A stretch of DNA of 21,680 bases, taken from assembly GCA_904501965.1 (NCBI GenBank), contig CAJGCS010000004.1, positions 1-21,680 of the forward strand, in the 5' to 3' direction. A program made the position numbers and the translations under genes. Shown in pieces: positions 1-7,370 of this stretch (its first letter is position 1; the number at the start of each line of letters is the position of its first letter). Under the pieces are notes generated by a model. The model made no database searches and was not told where the DNA came from. It saw only the letters and a list, made by a program, of their open reading frames with translations. Source of the DNA: an uncultured Bacilli bacterium (GTDB taxonomy: Bacteria; Bacillota_I; Bacilli_A; ML615J-28; CAG-313).

Positions 1-1671
1 TCCCCATTCTTTTAAATTAGCATCACTTACATCTTTTAGATTAGAAGTATTATATTTAAAAATTGATGCAGAACCTTTACTATTAGAGATATTCCAAGCT
101 ACATAACTAATGTTTCTATCATCTAATACTTTTTTCCATTTATTTCCATTAGTTTCACTTATACTACCATCACCTGAAGATTCCATAAAACCGAATTCAC
201 TAATGAAAACCGGGAAGCCGCTGTCATATGCATTAACAACTTGTGTAGTACTTCTATGATCCGCAGCATAAAAGTGATAAGTATACATTATATTATTATA
301 ACCTACAAGTGGATCTTTCATTACAGAATTTAAATCAGCAGTCCATTTAGGATTACCAACTAAAATTACTGCATCAGTATTTTTTCTTATGATTGGAATA
401 ATTTCATTTGCATACTTTTTGCAATCAGCCCATGTTGTAGAACCATTAGGTTCATTCATTATTTCATATAAAATATTATCTTGATCTTTATAATATTCAG
501 AAATATATGCGAAAAATTCTTTTGATTCCTCTAAATATGTTAATGGATTTTTGTCTAAGACATTTTCAGCACCTACCATATGCCAATCGACAATAACATA
601 AAGACCTAAATCAGTTGCAATATCAATACCTCGATGAAGTGCTTCTAACATTCTTCTTTTTGTGTTTTCATTTCCATCGCAATATCCGTTTTCATCTGTA
701 TATAAAGCAAGTCGAATTACATTGTTACCGAAATTTTCTTGAATTTCACAAATAGTATCAAAATTAACTACAAAACTAAACCATTGTAGACCATGTGTAC
801 TTAATCCATATAACTGATATTTTTCACCATATTGATTAACTAAATCTCTACCATTAATGCTTAATTTACCATTTTTATGATAAGCATTATCTACATAATT
901 AAATTCTGAAATAATATGGTCACAATTTTTACATTTAATTTGTTTAGTACCAAGAGTATTTGAAGTTGCTGGTAAAACAACTTTTATTTCATCTTGAACA
1001 TGTCCTTCTTTATATTCAGTATCAACAAAAGTTAAATCACAATTTTTACATGTATATTTAGTTTGACCATTTTGTTCACAAGTTTTTGGAACTAATATTT
1101 CAATATTAAAATCATGTTCAAGATCAACAGTTCTTTCATCTAAAACTTTTTCACATTTAGTACAAATTATATGTTGGTCAATATCTTCTCCACATAATTC
1201 ACCGTTGATGCTAATCCAGTCAGATTTAAATAAAGAACATTCATGCTCATCAATTAGAGGTTCATGTCCTTCACATTTATCTTCTAATAACGGACAATCA
1301 TCTGATAAACATTTACCACACTCTAAACAACTAATATGTTGATGTGGCTCTTCTTTTTTAATAACTTGAATTTCAATTGTATCGAAATATTTAATTTCGT
1401 TATTAATTACATAAGCAGTAACATTTGATATACCTTCAGATAAACCAATTACTACTCCGTTTTGATCAACGCTTATAACATCAGTATTTGAACTTTCAAA
1501 GAATATTGGATCGCTTAAATTAACTAAATTAACTTCAAGTGTAACTTTCTCTCCTACTTCAATAGCTGAAATTTCATTTAATTGTACTTCTTTTGTTTGA
1601 CTTGGTTTATTACAACTAATTAAAAAAGTACTTAATACAACAAGTAATAATATTATAAATTTATTTTTCAT
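1..1671 (-). CDS. Glycoside hydrolase family 5 (cellulase-like) lipoprotein, C-terminus cut by window edge
   Basis: 557 codons are visible and the frame is still open at base 1. Residues 1-20 form a lipoprotein signal with lipobox LISC (Cys20), so the enzyme should be tethered outside the membrane. Residues ~28-105 look like a Big_2-type Ig-like domain. Residues 115-250 are cysteine-rich, with three CxxC pairs (170/173, 208/211, 247/250) spaced 38-39 residues apart. From ~270 on it is a GH5 barrel: STHGLQWF, NVIRLALY and VIVDWHM, the NEP motif with acid/base Glu407, and the nucleophile Glu492 in SEFG. The end YVAWNIS resembles GH5_2 endoglucanases. Expected role is cleavage of beta-glucan or a related plant polysaccharide. 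The start has AGAGG at 1676-1680, 17 nt after the esterase gene, so the two are probably cotranscribed. Family is confident; exact substrate is not. Confidence 0.92.
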   Translation of the reverse strand, partial: MKNKFIILLLVVLSTFLISCNKPSQTKEVQLNEISAIEVGEKVTLEVNLVNLSDPIFFESSNTDVISVDQNGVVIGLSEGISNVTAYVINNEIKYFDTIEIQVIKKEEPHQHISCLECGKCLSDDCPLLEDKCEGHEPLIDEHECSLFKSDWISINGELCGEDIDQHIICTKCEKVLDERTVDLEHDFNIEILVPKTCEQNGQTKYTCKNCDLTFVDTEYKEGHVQDEIKVVLPATSNTLGTKQIKCKNCDHIISEFNYVDNAYHKNGKLSINGRDLVNQYGEKYQLYGLSTHGLQWFSFVVNFDTICEIQENFGNNVIRLALYTDENGYCDGNENTKRRMLEALHRGIDIATDLGLYVIVDWHMVGAENVLDKNPLTYLEESKEFFAYISEYYKDQDNILYEIMNEPNGSTTWADCKKYANEIIPIIRKNTDAVILVGNPKWTADLNSVMKDPLVGYNNIMYTYHFYAADHRSTTQVVNAYDSGFPVFISEFGFMESSGDGSISETNGNKWKKVLDDRNISYVAWNISNSKGSASIFKYNTSNLKDVSDANLKEWG

Positions 1672-1688
1672 AAAACCTCTTATTAATT

Positions 1689-2636
1689 TTATTTATCAAA
1701 AAATAAAGAAATGTGCTCTGCAAACAATTGACCTAATTTAATTTGACTAAGTGAATCATAATGAGCTGTATCAGGAGTTTTAACGGGCTCATATACACAA
1801 GTTAAACCATATAAATTTGTATCAATTAAAACATTTTGCTCAGATGAATTAGCAACATTTGCTTTTGCATCATTAATAATTTTACAATGAATCCATAAAG
1901 ATGGATTATCAGCTATGCAAGCATCGATAAATGCTATACCATCAGCTGATGAATATTCAACAAACTCACATCTTAAATCATATATAAAGTTTGTTAAATT
2001 GTTTTCATATTTTTTTGCGACTGATTCTACATATGAATCAGATTCACCTTGCATAAAACATATTCCTTCTATAGAAATATCATAATTTTTCATAACTAAA
2101 TACTCTAAACTTGTTTTTGTATATTGTATGAATTCTTTATATAATTTTCCAGTGCTTCCAAAACTTGAAGGTGATTTCCATTGATTATAAAGATTACTTC
2201 CATTCCAAGCAAACTTTATAATAAAAAACAATTGATCTGGATACTTTTTATTTAATTCTTCTGCAAGCCCAAGTTCAGGGCCAAACATTTCATTTGTATC
2301 ACCTTGTTTGTTTCGACATTTCACAAATTCTCTTGATACATTCATGTTTGTAGAATAATAATTTATATAAACATTATCATATCCTTCTTCATATTCTTGA
2401 TATTTTTCTTCAGATACATTTTTCTTTAAATATTGATCTAAGCTACATCCAGATGCATTGGATTGTCCTGCAAGTAAAATTACTTTTGCAGATTGACCGT
2501 TTCCATCTTTTAATGTGTCATTAACAAAATAATGATTTTTATCATTATTACAAATTCCAATACAGATAAGTAATCCGATAATTAATATTGAAATTATTGA
2601 CAACGTAAAAAGAATAATTGTACGTAATTTCTTCAT
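1689..2636 (-). CDS. Membrane-anchored SASA/CE6-type carbohydrate esterase
   Basis: 315 aa. An N-terminal hydrophobic segment (residues ~8-28) without a proper lipobox suggests a signal anchor with the enzyme outside. The catalytic domain has the SGNH-like signatures of the sialate O-acetylesterase/DUF303 family: VILLAGQSN with candidate nucleophile Ser59, GPE at 119-121, FMQGESD at 194-200, and DTAHYD with Asp289/His292 completing the triad. Members remove acetyl groups from sugars; CE6 members act on acetyl-xylan. Pairing with the adjacent GH5 lipoprotein suggests joint work on plant cell-wall polysaccharide (inference). The ATG at 2636 has AAGGAG at 2643-2648. It is the first gene after the truncated PBP. 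Polysaccharide versus sialic acid substrate cannot be decided from sequence. Confidence 0.85.
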   Translation of the reverse strand: MKKLRTIILFTLSIISILIIGLLICIGICNNDKNHYFVNDTLKDGNGQSAKVILLAGQSNASGCSLDQYLKKNVSEEKYQEYEEGYDNVYINYYSTNMNVSREFVKCRNKQGDTNEMFGPELGLAEELNKKYPDQLFFIIKFAWNGSNLYNQWKSPSSFGSTGKLYKEFIQYTKTSLEYLVMKNYDISIEGICFMQGESDSYVESVAKKYENNLTNFIYDLRCEFVEYSSADGIAFIDACIADNPSLWIHCKIINDAKANVANSSEQNVLIDTNLYGLTCVYEPVKTPDTAHYDSLSQIKLGQLFAEHISLFFDK

Positions 2637-2720
2637 ATTTATCTCCTTAAATAAATATAATTATTTATAAGTTAGTAATATTTTATCATATTTTATAAGA
2701 AAATAAAATATAAATGTCCT

Positions 2721-2739
2721 AAAAAACTAAAAAATTTAG
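2721..2739 (-). terminator. Weak candidate terminator after the PBP gene
   Basis: On the minus strand a 5-bp A/T-rich stem (CTAAA/TTTAG, plus-strand 2727-2739) is followed by six T's (A's at 2721-2726). It lies in the 148-nt gap between the PBP stop and the esterase start. The stem is short, so termination would be weak. No other structure or ORF was found in this gap. Confidence 0.3.
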
Positions 2740-2784
2740 AAAATCTTTAAAATCCAGTATAACTTAATTTAAATAAAAAGGTGC

Positions 2785-4326
2785 CTAATGATTATACGCT
2801 GTTCCTGTTTTACCCCCTACCCGGTAATCATCTATATAAGCTGATCTTGCAGTACCAAGTGACGCAACACATTCAAGAGCGTAACGCATTTGACTAGATG
2901 TTTCTTCACTTATTACCCTTCTAATTTCTACAGGTCTCTTTTCTAAAATAATGTTGTTTTTATCCATAATTTTTGATAGAATATATGGTTTGTGAAGTAT
3001 TCCACCATTAACAGCAGCCGAAGCAGCATTAACAAGTTGTAACATTGTTACACTATTTCCTTGTCCAAATGAGCTCGTCGCAAGCTCAACAGGACCTACG
3101 TTTTCTTCCTTAAATAAAATCCCTGAGCTTTCTCCAAGTAAATCAACTCCAGTTTTTGTGCCAAATCCATAAGCTTTAATATATTTAAATAAAGTTTCTG
3201 TTCCAAGTCTTTCGCCAATTTCCATAAAACCTGGATTACATGAGTTTTGAATTACTTCAAGAAAAGTCTGTTTACCGTGCCCACCAGCTTTCCAGTCTTT
3301 AATTCTTACACCACTTACAATTCTATATCCTGGATCATAGAATGTTTCATTTAAAGAAAACTTCTTTTCTTCAAGCCCTGCAGAATAAGTTACAATTTTA
3401 AACACACTACCAGGTTCATAACTAGACCAAATTGGTAAATTCCTGTTAAATATTTTTTGATCATAATCTTGATAATGTTCTGGTTCAAATGTTGGATATG
3501 ATGCCATCGCAAGTATTTCACTAGTTTTTGGATTCATTACAATTGCACTTATTTCTTCTGGATTATAGTTTAAGCTTGCATTATAAAGAACTCTTTCTAA
3601 TGAAAGTTGAATATCTAAATCAACAGTTAAATAAATATCATTTCCGCTAACAGAGTCTTCATAAAAACTTGTTAAGTCGCCAATGTTATTACCATGAGCA
3701 TCGGTATAAATATTAATTCCACCACTACTTCCTTTCAAATGTTCATCATAAACATATTCTAAACCAGATAAACCTTGGTTATCAATACCTACAATTCCAA
3801 TAACATGTGATAATAAAGATCCATATGGATAATATCTTTTTGTATCAGCAACCACATAAATGCCTTTATATTTTAATTTTGTTATTTCACTTGCAAGTTC
3901 AACTGATATTTTTCTTCCAGCAGGTTTGATAATTTCAACAGATACTCTTTTATTTAAGTGTTTTAAAATCTCATTCTTAGAACAGCCTAAAATTTTTGAT
4001 ATATTAGTTGCAACTTCATCTTTATTTTCTACTTGAGAAGGAATACAAATAAGTGTAGGTGATAGGATACTACCTACAATTAATTTTCCATTTCGATCAT
4101 AAATATTACCTCTTGCACCTTCGACAGGTGCAGTTCTAGTCCATAATTCTAAAGCTTTTTTATAATATTCTTCATTTAAAGATACTTTAACATAAGATAG
4201 TCTTATAAATACACTAATAAAAACTAGTATCACTAATATATAAATTGAAATTACCCTTATACCAAAACTTCTTTTTGATAATGGTAGATTAAAAGAACTA
4301 ATTATATTTTTCTTACATTTCTTCAT
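2785..4326 (-). CDS. Class B penicillin-binding protein (FtsI/SpoVD type), truncated just after KTG; possible pseudogene
   Basis: 513 aa from ATG 4326. A TM segment at residues 22-43 anchors the protein; a dimerisation domain follows, and the transpeptidase domain begins ~235. All three active-site motifs are present: SVFK at 307-310 (nucleophile Ser307), SCN at 362-364 and KTG at 506-508. The reading frame stops five residues after KTG (TAYNH, then TAG). Family members need the strands and helix after KTG (roughly 60-100 more residues), and no other frame downstream continues the domain, so the protein is probably not functional or the gene is a remnant. There is no good Shine-Dalgarno site. 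A longer reading frame to 4482 exists but runs into the divergent epimerase gene and is unlikely. Proximity to rsmH suggests a dcw-cluster PBP. Coding quality up to the break is good, so decay would be recent. Confidence 0.85.
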   Translation of the reverse strand: MKKCKKNIISSFNLPLSKRSFGIRVISIYILVILVFISVFIRLSYVKVSLNEEYYKKALELWTRTAPVEGARGNIYDRNGKLIVGSILSPTLICIPSQVENKDEVATNISKILGCSKNEILKHLNKRVSVEIIKPAGRKISVELASEITKLKYKGIYVVADTKRYYPYGSLLSHVIGIVGIDNQGLSGLEYVYDEHLKGSSGGINIYTDAHGNNIGDLTSFYEDSVSGNDIYLTVDLDIQLSLERVLYNASLNYNPEEISAIVMNPKTSEILAMASYPTFEPEHYQDYDQKIFNRNLPIWSSYEPGSVFKIVTYSAGLEEKKFSLNETFYDPGYRIVSGVRIKDWKAGGHGKQTFLEVIQNSCNPGFMEIGERLGTETLFKYIKAYGFGTKTGVDLLGESSGILFKEENVGPVELATSSFGQGNSVTMLQLVNAASAAVNGGILHKPYILSKIMDKNNIILEKRPVEIRRVISEETSSQMRYALECVASLGTARSAYIDDYRVGGKTGTAYNH

Positions 4327-4359
4327 ACTTAAATATATGAAAAATAAAATAAAAAAAGT

Positions 4360-4365
4360 ATTATA
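4360..4365 (-). promoter_or_regulatory. Candidate -10 box for the PBP gene
   Basis: Perfect TATAAT on the minus strand about 34 nt before ATG 4326. No convincing -35 is seen. It lies back to back with the plus-strand -10 at 4390-4395, so the two promoters would overlap. Confidence 0.4.
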
Positions 4366-4386
4366 TCTAAAAAATATATTATTTTT

Positions 4387-4395
4387 TGATATAAT
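4387..4395 (+). promoter_or_regulatory. Extended -10 promoter of the aldose epimerase gene
   Basis: TGATATAAT is an extended -10 (TGN-TATAAT) 22 nt before ATG 4418. No clear -35 is seen, which is tolerable for extended -10 promoters. GGAGG at 4406-4410 is the ribosome site. Confidence 0.6.
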
Positions 4396-4417
4396 ATTTA
4401 CTGTTGGAGGTATAAAT

Positions 4418-5296
4418 ATGTTATATACAATAAAATCAAATAACCTAGAAGTAACAATTGAATCAGTAGGAGCTGAAATCAAATCGATTCTTTTTGATAA
4501 TGAACAAAGACTTCATGATTCTAATAAAAAATATTGGGGTCGTTCTGCACCTATTCTTTTCCCAAATATTGGTAAATTTAAAAATGATATTACAAATATT
4601 AAAGGAAAAGACTATAAACTTCCAAAACATGGTTTTTTAAGAGACACAGAAATGGAAGTTGTAAAACAAAATGATTATTCTATTAGCTTTTCATTAAAGA
4701 GTAATGAATCAACAAAATCAGTTTACCCTTTTGATTTTGAACTAATAATTAACTATACTCTTATAAATAATCGTTTAGAATCTTCAATTCTTGTAAAAAA
4801 CACATCAAACGAAGTAATGCCATTTAATTTAGGATTACATCCTGCTTTTAAAGTTCCACTATATAGTGATAAGTTTGAAGATTATCACTTAGAATTTTCC
4901 AATATGAAAACTTATCATACACCAAGCGTTGATTTAACAACTGGTACAATCGACTTTAATAAAGTATTCAGAACATTTGAAAACTTAAGTAGACTTGATT
5001 TAAATTATCAAGATTATGATTTTGATGCAATTGTCCTAAATGACATTAACTTTGATAATATTTTACTAAAGAAACAAGATAAAACATTACTTTCATTTAC
5101 ATTTGATGGTTTTAACTCTCTTGGTATTTGGACACCTAATAATAATGTTTTTGCTAACTTTATTTGTCTTGAACCTTGGCATGGATGTGCTGATGCTAGT
5201 GACCATGATGGTATCTATGAACATAAAAAAGATATTATCAATTTAAATGTTGGTGATTCAAAATTATTTACATATTCATTTGAATTCTATAAATAA
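4418..5296 (+). CDS. Aldose 1-epimerase (mutarotase) family protein, LacX-like
   Basis: 292 aa. Aldose 1-epimerases interconvert the alpha and beta anomers of sugars such as galactose or glucose in the cytoplasm. The galactose-mutarotase fold is recognisable: PKHGFLRD with His71, NLGLHPAFKVP with the catalytic-type His141, and CLEPWHG with the catalytic-type Glu252. Length and motifs fit the LacX-like subgroup better than classical GalM. ATG 4418 is chosen over an in-frame ATG at 4337 because GGAGG (4406-4410) and the extended -10 lie between them. It is the only plus-strand gene in this region and sits between rsmH and the PBP. It ends at a bidirectional terminator facing rsmH. The exact sugar is unknown. 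Confidence 0.88.
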   Translation: MLYTIKSNNLEVTIESVGAEIKSILFDNEQRLHDSNKKYWGRSAPILFPNIGKFKNDITNIKGKDYKLPKHGFLRDTEMEVVKQNDYSISFSLKSNESTKSVYPFDFELIINYTLINNRLESSILVKNTSNEVMPFNLGLHPAFKVPLYSDKFEDYHLEFSNMKTYHTPSVDLTTGTIDFNKVFRTFENLSRLDLNYQDYDFDAIVLNDINFDNILLKKQDKTLLSFTFDGFNSLGIWTPNNNVFANFICLEPWHGCADASDHDGIYEHKKDIINLNVGDSKLFTYSFEFYK

Positions 5297-5300
5297 GAAA

Positions 5301-5339
5301 AACTGTAGGGAAACGAACTTGTTCGTTTTTCCTACAGTT
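5301..5339. terminator. Bidirectional terminator between epimerase and rsmH
   Basis: A long hairpin: AACTGTAGGGAAACGAAC (5301-5318), 2-nt loop, and GTTCGTTTTTCCTACAGTT (5321-5339), nearly perfect with one wobble/bulge. T-rich runs follow on the plus strand (5340-5350) and on the minus strand (A's at 5291-5300). The rsmH stop codon (5338-5340) overlaps the foot of the stem, so one element ends both convergent genes. Confidence 0.88.
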
Positions 5340-6270
5340 ATTTTATTTTTCTAATACCTCTTAATTTAGCACTATGTGAGCGATTATTCTCATCAAGTTC
5401 TTTTTCGCTTGGTAAAATTACATTTTTATTAATTAGTTCATAATTAATTTCATAGCCTTCTGGAATAAAAGGAATTCCTTTTGGTAAATTTAATGTAACT
5501 TTTTCTTTAAATATATTCTTTACGATTCTATCTTCTAAAGAGTGAAATGTAATTACCGATAAAACGCCATTAATATCTAATAATTCAAGTGCATCTTTAA
5601 GTGCATCTTTTAAATAATCAAGTTCATGATTTACTTCAATTCGAAGTGCTTGGAATACTTGTTTAGCAGGATGTCCTTGTTTTCTTAAAACGGCAGCTGG
5701 TAAAGACTTTCTAATGATCTCTACAAGTTCAAATGTAGTTTCAATCGGTTTTACCTTTCTTGATTGTACAATATTTTTTGCGATATTTCTTGAGAATTTT
5801 TCTTCTCCATATTCAAAAAATATTTTGGAAAGTTCTTCTTGTGAATAAGAATTAACAATATCATATGCACTAAAATCGATTTCTTTATTCATTCGCATAT
5901 CAAGAGGGCTATCAAAACGATAACTAAAGCCACGTTCAGGAATATCAAATTGAAAACTTGAAACACCTAGATCAAAAATAATACCATCAACTTTTGTTAT
6001 TCCAAGTTCATTTAATTCTTCTTTTATATTTACAAAGTTTGATTTAATGATTGTAAAGTTATTACTAATCGCTTCTAATCGCGGTCTAGCAATATTTATT
6101 GCATCAATATCTTGGTCAAACGCGTATAAGTGACCATTTGATAGTTTTGATAAAATTAAACTTGAATGTCCTCCACCACCTAGAGTACAATCAACGTAAA
6201 TCCCATCATTTTTTATATTTAGCATATCAATGCTTTCATTTAATAAAACTGAATAATGTTTTAATTCCAT
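5338..6270 (-). CDS. rsmH: 16S rRNA (cytosine(1402)-N4)-methyltransferase RsmH (MraW)
   Basis: 310 aa, the usual length. The enzyme uses S-adenosylmethionine to methylate C1402 of 16S rRNA. Hallmarks: YVDCTLGGGGHS (25-36, SAM site), FDQD (51-54), the DLGVSSFQFD segment near 100, RGFSYRFDSPLDMRM (~113-127), and the C-terminal ITFHSLEDR and HSAKLR motifs. ATG 6270 is preferred over GTG 6279 because the Shine-Dalgarno AGGTGAT lies between them (6274-6280). rsmH normally heads the dcw cluster with mraZ and ftsL; here neither is adjacent and the next minus-strand gene is the truncated PBP, beyond an inverted epimerase. Confidence 0.98.
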   Translation of the reverse strand: MELKHYSVLLNESIDMLNIKNDGIYVDCTLGGGGHSSLILSKLSNGHLYAFDQDIDAINIARPRLEAISNNFTIIKSNFVNIKEELNELGITKVDGIIFDLGVSSFQFDIPERGFSYRFDSPLDMRMNKEIDFSAYDIVNSYSQEELSKIFFEYGEEKFSRNIAKNIVQSRKVKPIETTFELVEIIRKSLPAAVLRKQGHPAKQVFQALRIEVNHELDYLKDALKDALELLDINGVLSVITFHSLEDRIVKNIFKEKVTLNLPKGIPFIPEGYEINYELINKNVILPSEKELDENNRSHSAKLRGIRKIK

Positions 6271-6287
6271 AATTATCACCTATTTCT

Positions 6288-6296
6288 ATTATATCA
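6288..6296 (-). promoter_or_regulatory. Extended -10 promoter of rsmH
   Basis: TGATATAAT on the minus strand, about 18 nt before ATG 6270. The 5' UTR would be only about 10 nt, just covering the Shine-Dalgarno. No good -35: that position falls in the rpmF terminator. Confidence 0.5.
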
Positions 6297-6304
6297 TAAA
6301 AATG

Positions 6305-6329
6305 AAAAAACGCATCCTCCGATGCGCTT
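6305..6329 (-). terminator. rpmF terminator
   Basis: On the minus strand, AAGCGCATC, loop GGAG, GATGCGTTT, followed by a T run (A's at 6305-6310). The stem is 9 bp with one G-U pair. It ends yceD-rpmF just before the rsmH promoter. Confidence 0.85.
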
Positions 6330-6356
6330 CATTAAAATAAAAGCATTAGCTAAAAA

Positions 6357-6611
6357 CTATTTTTCTTCTTTTTTAGCTTTTCTACCTTTTTTAGGAGTAG
6401 TGCTTTCTTCTACTTGTTCTGTTTCTTTAACTTTTACTTCAACGATCTTCTTTTCATTGTAGTAACCACATACAGGACATACACGGTGACTTAATTTCAT
6501 TTCACCACATGTAGGACATTTAACCATACCAGGTGCAGAAATTTTATAATGAGTACGACGTTTTAGTTTACGAGTTTTAGAAACACGTCTTTGTTGAGCT
6601 ATAGCTCCCAT
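6357..6611 (-). CDS. rpmF: 50S ribosomal protein L32 with C-terminal tail
   Basis: 84 aa. The first ~55 residues are canonical bacterial L32: basic N-terminus with QQRRVSKTRK, then a zinc ribbon with Cys32/Cys35 (CPTC) and Cys45/Cys48 (CPVC). This is the zinc-binding (C+) form. L32 is usually 56-60 aa; residues ~58-84 are an additional charged tail rich in Glu and Lys. It follows yceD by 3 nt, and its Shine-Dalgarno (GAGGAGGAG, 6618-6626) is made of the three Glu codons that end yceD, so the two genes are translationally linked. Confidence 0.98.
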   Translation of the reverse strand: MGAIAQQRRVSKTRKLKRRTHYKISAPGMVKCPTCGEMKLSHRVCPVCGYYNEKKIVEVKVKETEQVEESTTPKKGRKAKKEEK

Positions 6612-6614
6612 GTT

Positions 6615-7058
6615 TTACTCCTCCTCAAAAATGTCATCGTCTTGGATGATTTCAATACCACGTTCTTTTAAGATATCATATGCATTCGGCAAAGTAACAG
6701 ATATTGGTTTTTCAACTAAAATGTTAGTCCAAATTACATTTTTCATATCTACAGTGTTATTTTCTATTAAGAAATATTCGTCTTCTTCTAGAACACTAAA
6801 TACTTGATCATATTCATATTCCATAACATAATCAACAGGATCAAGTGTTAAGGCACATTGTAATACTAAAGGTACATACATTTTGTATTTAAAACGATAT
6901 GTTCCAGTTTGTATTTTTTCAATTGTACCACTAACTTTAACTTCTTCAATTCCTAAAATATCTTCGACAGTTTTAATATCTTCAGAAAAATCTAAAGAAA
7001 AATCAAAGTTATAAATTGAAGTCGTTAGTTTTTCTAGTTGTTGAACTGACCATTTCAT
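6615..7058 (-). CDS. yceD: DUF177/YceD family protein
   Basis: 147 aa. Assigned by overall DUF177 character (the CALTLDPVDYVMEYEYDQVF segment and an acidic C-terminus) and by synteny: this family is almost always directly upstream of rpmF (ylbN-rpmF in Bacillus subtilis). It has been linked to 23S rRNA accumulation in bacteria and plants, but its biochemical role is unsettled. Only one cysteine is present. ATG 7058 is chosen over GTG 7067 because AAGGTGAT (7063-7070) is well spaced for the ATG. It has its own promoter at 7083-7111. Confidence 0.9.
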   Translation of the reverse strand: MKWSVQQLEKLTTSIYNFDFSLDFSEDIKTVEDILGIEEVKVSGTIEKIQTGTYRFKYKMYVPLVLQCALTLDPVDYVMEYEYDQVFSVLEEDEYFLIENNTVDMKNVIWTNILVEKPISVTLPNAYDILKERGIEIIQDDDIFEEE

Positions 7059-7082
7059 ACTTATCACCTTAAGACCTTTATT

Positions 7083-7111
7083 ATTATACTATATTTCTTT
7101 AAATTTTACAA
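7083..7111 (-). promoter_or_regulatory. Sigma-A-type promoter of yceD-rpmF
   Basis: On the minus strand, -35 TTGTAA (7106-7111), 17-nt spacer, -10 TATAAT (7083-7088), 24 nt before ATG 7058. It is divergent from the small membrane gene at 7185. Confidence 0.65.
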
Positions 7112-7160
7112 AATATATGCAAAACTTTTTTATTTGTGATTTTTAAACTTACCTAAATCA

Positions 7161-7180
7161 TATAATAATATTAGAGGTGA
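7161..7180 (+). promoter_or_regulatory. -10 box and ribosome site of the small membrane gene
   Basis: TATAAT at 7161-7166 and GAGGTGA at 7174-7180, 4 nt before ATG 7185. The -10 is so close to the ribosome site that the transcript would have almost no leader. No clear -35 (TTGTGA at 7134-7139 is 21 nt away). Confidence 0.4.
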
Positions 7181-7184
7181 TATA

Positions 7185-7370
7185 ATGAGAAACTGGTTAC
7201 AGAGGACTTTAGTACAGCTTAGGGGAACATTTAAAAGTATGTTGCGTTATTTAATCTGTATTTTTGTTTGGCAATTATTCTTAACAATTTTCTTTTTTTG
7301 TTGGTCAAATTTAATAATTTTAGTAATAATAGGAATTGTTTTACTTCTTAATTTATTTCTACTCGTCTGA
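7185..7370 (+). CDS. Small hydrophobic membrane protein, function unknown
   Basis: 61 aa. A basic, amphipathic N-terminus (residues 1-21, with R/K at 2, 7, 13, 17, 21) is followed by two hydrophobic stretches (~22-39 and ~42-61), predicting a hairpin in the membrane. A strong Shine-Dalgarno and a TATAAT support a real gene. The last 12 nt overlap the tail of the convergent ysxE-like gene (7359). I recognise no family. It could be a small regulatory or stress membrane peptide or a toxin-like peptide, but nothing in the sequence proves either. Confidence 0.55.
   Translation: MRNWLQRTLVQLRGTFKSMLRYLICIFVWQLFLTIFFFCWSNLIILVIIGIVLLLNLFLLV

Noticed and set aside
2637..2784. Possible frameshifted continuation of the PBP C-terminus
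   Set aside because: All three forward frames hit stops within about 10 codons and show none of the expected transpeptidase sequence.
4337..4417. Upstream ATG for the epimerase at 4337
   Set aside because: The extended -10 and GGAGG lie downstream of it, immediately before ATG 4418, where family homology begins.
4327..4482. N-terminal extension of the PBP to an ATG at 4482
   Set aside because: It would run through the divergent epimerase promoter, ribosome site and first codons, and the added residues do not resemble a PBP. The MKKCKK start at 4326, followed by the TM helix, fits the family.
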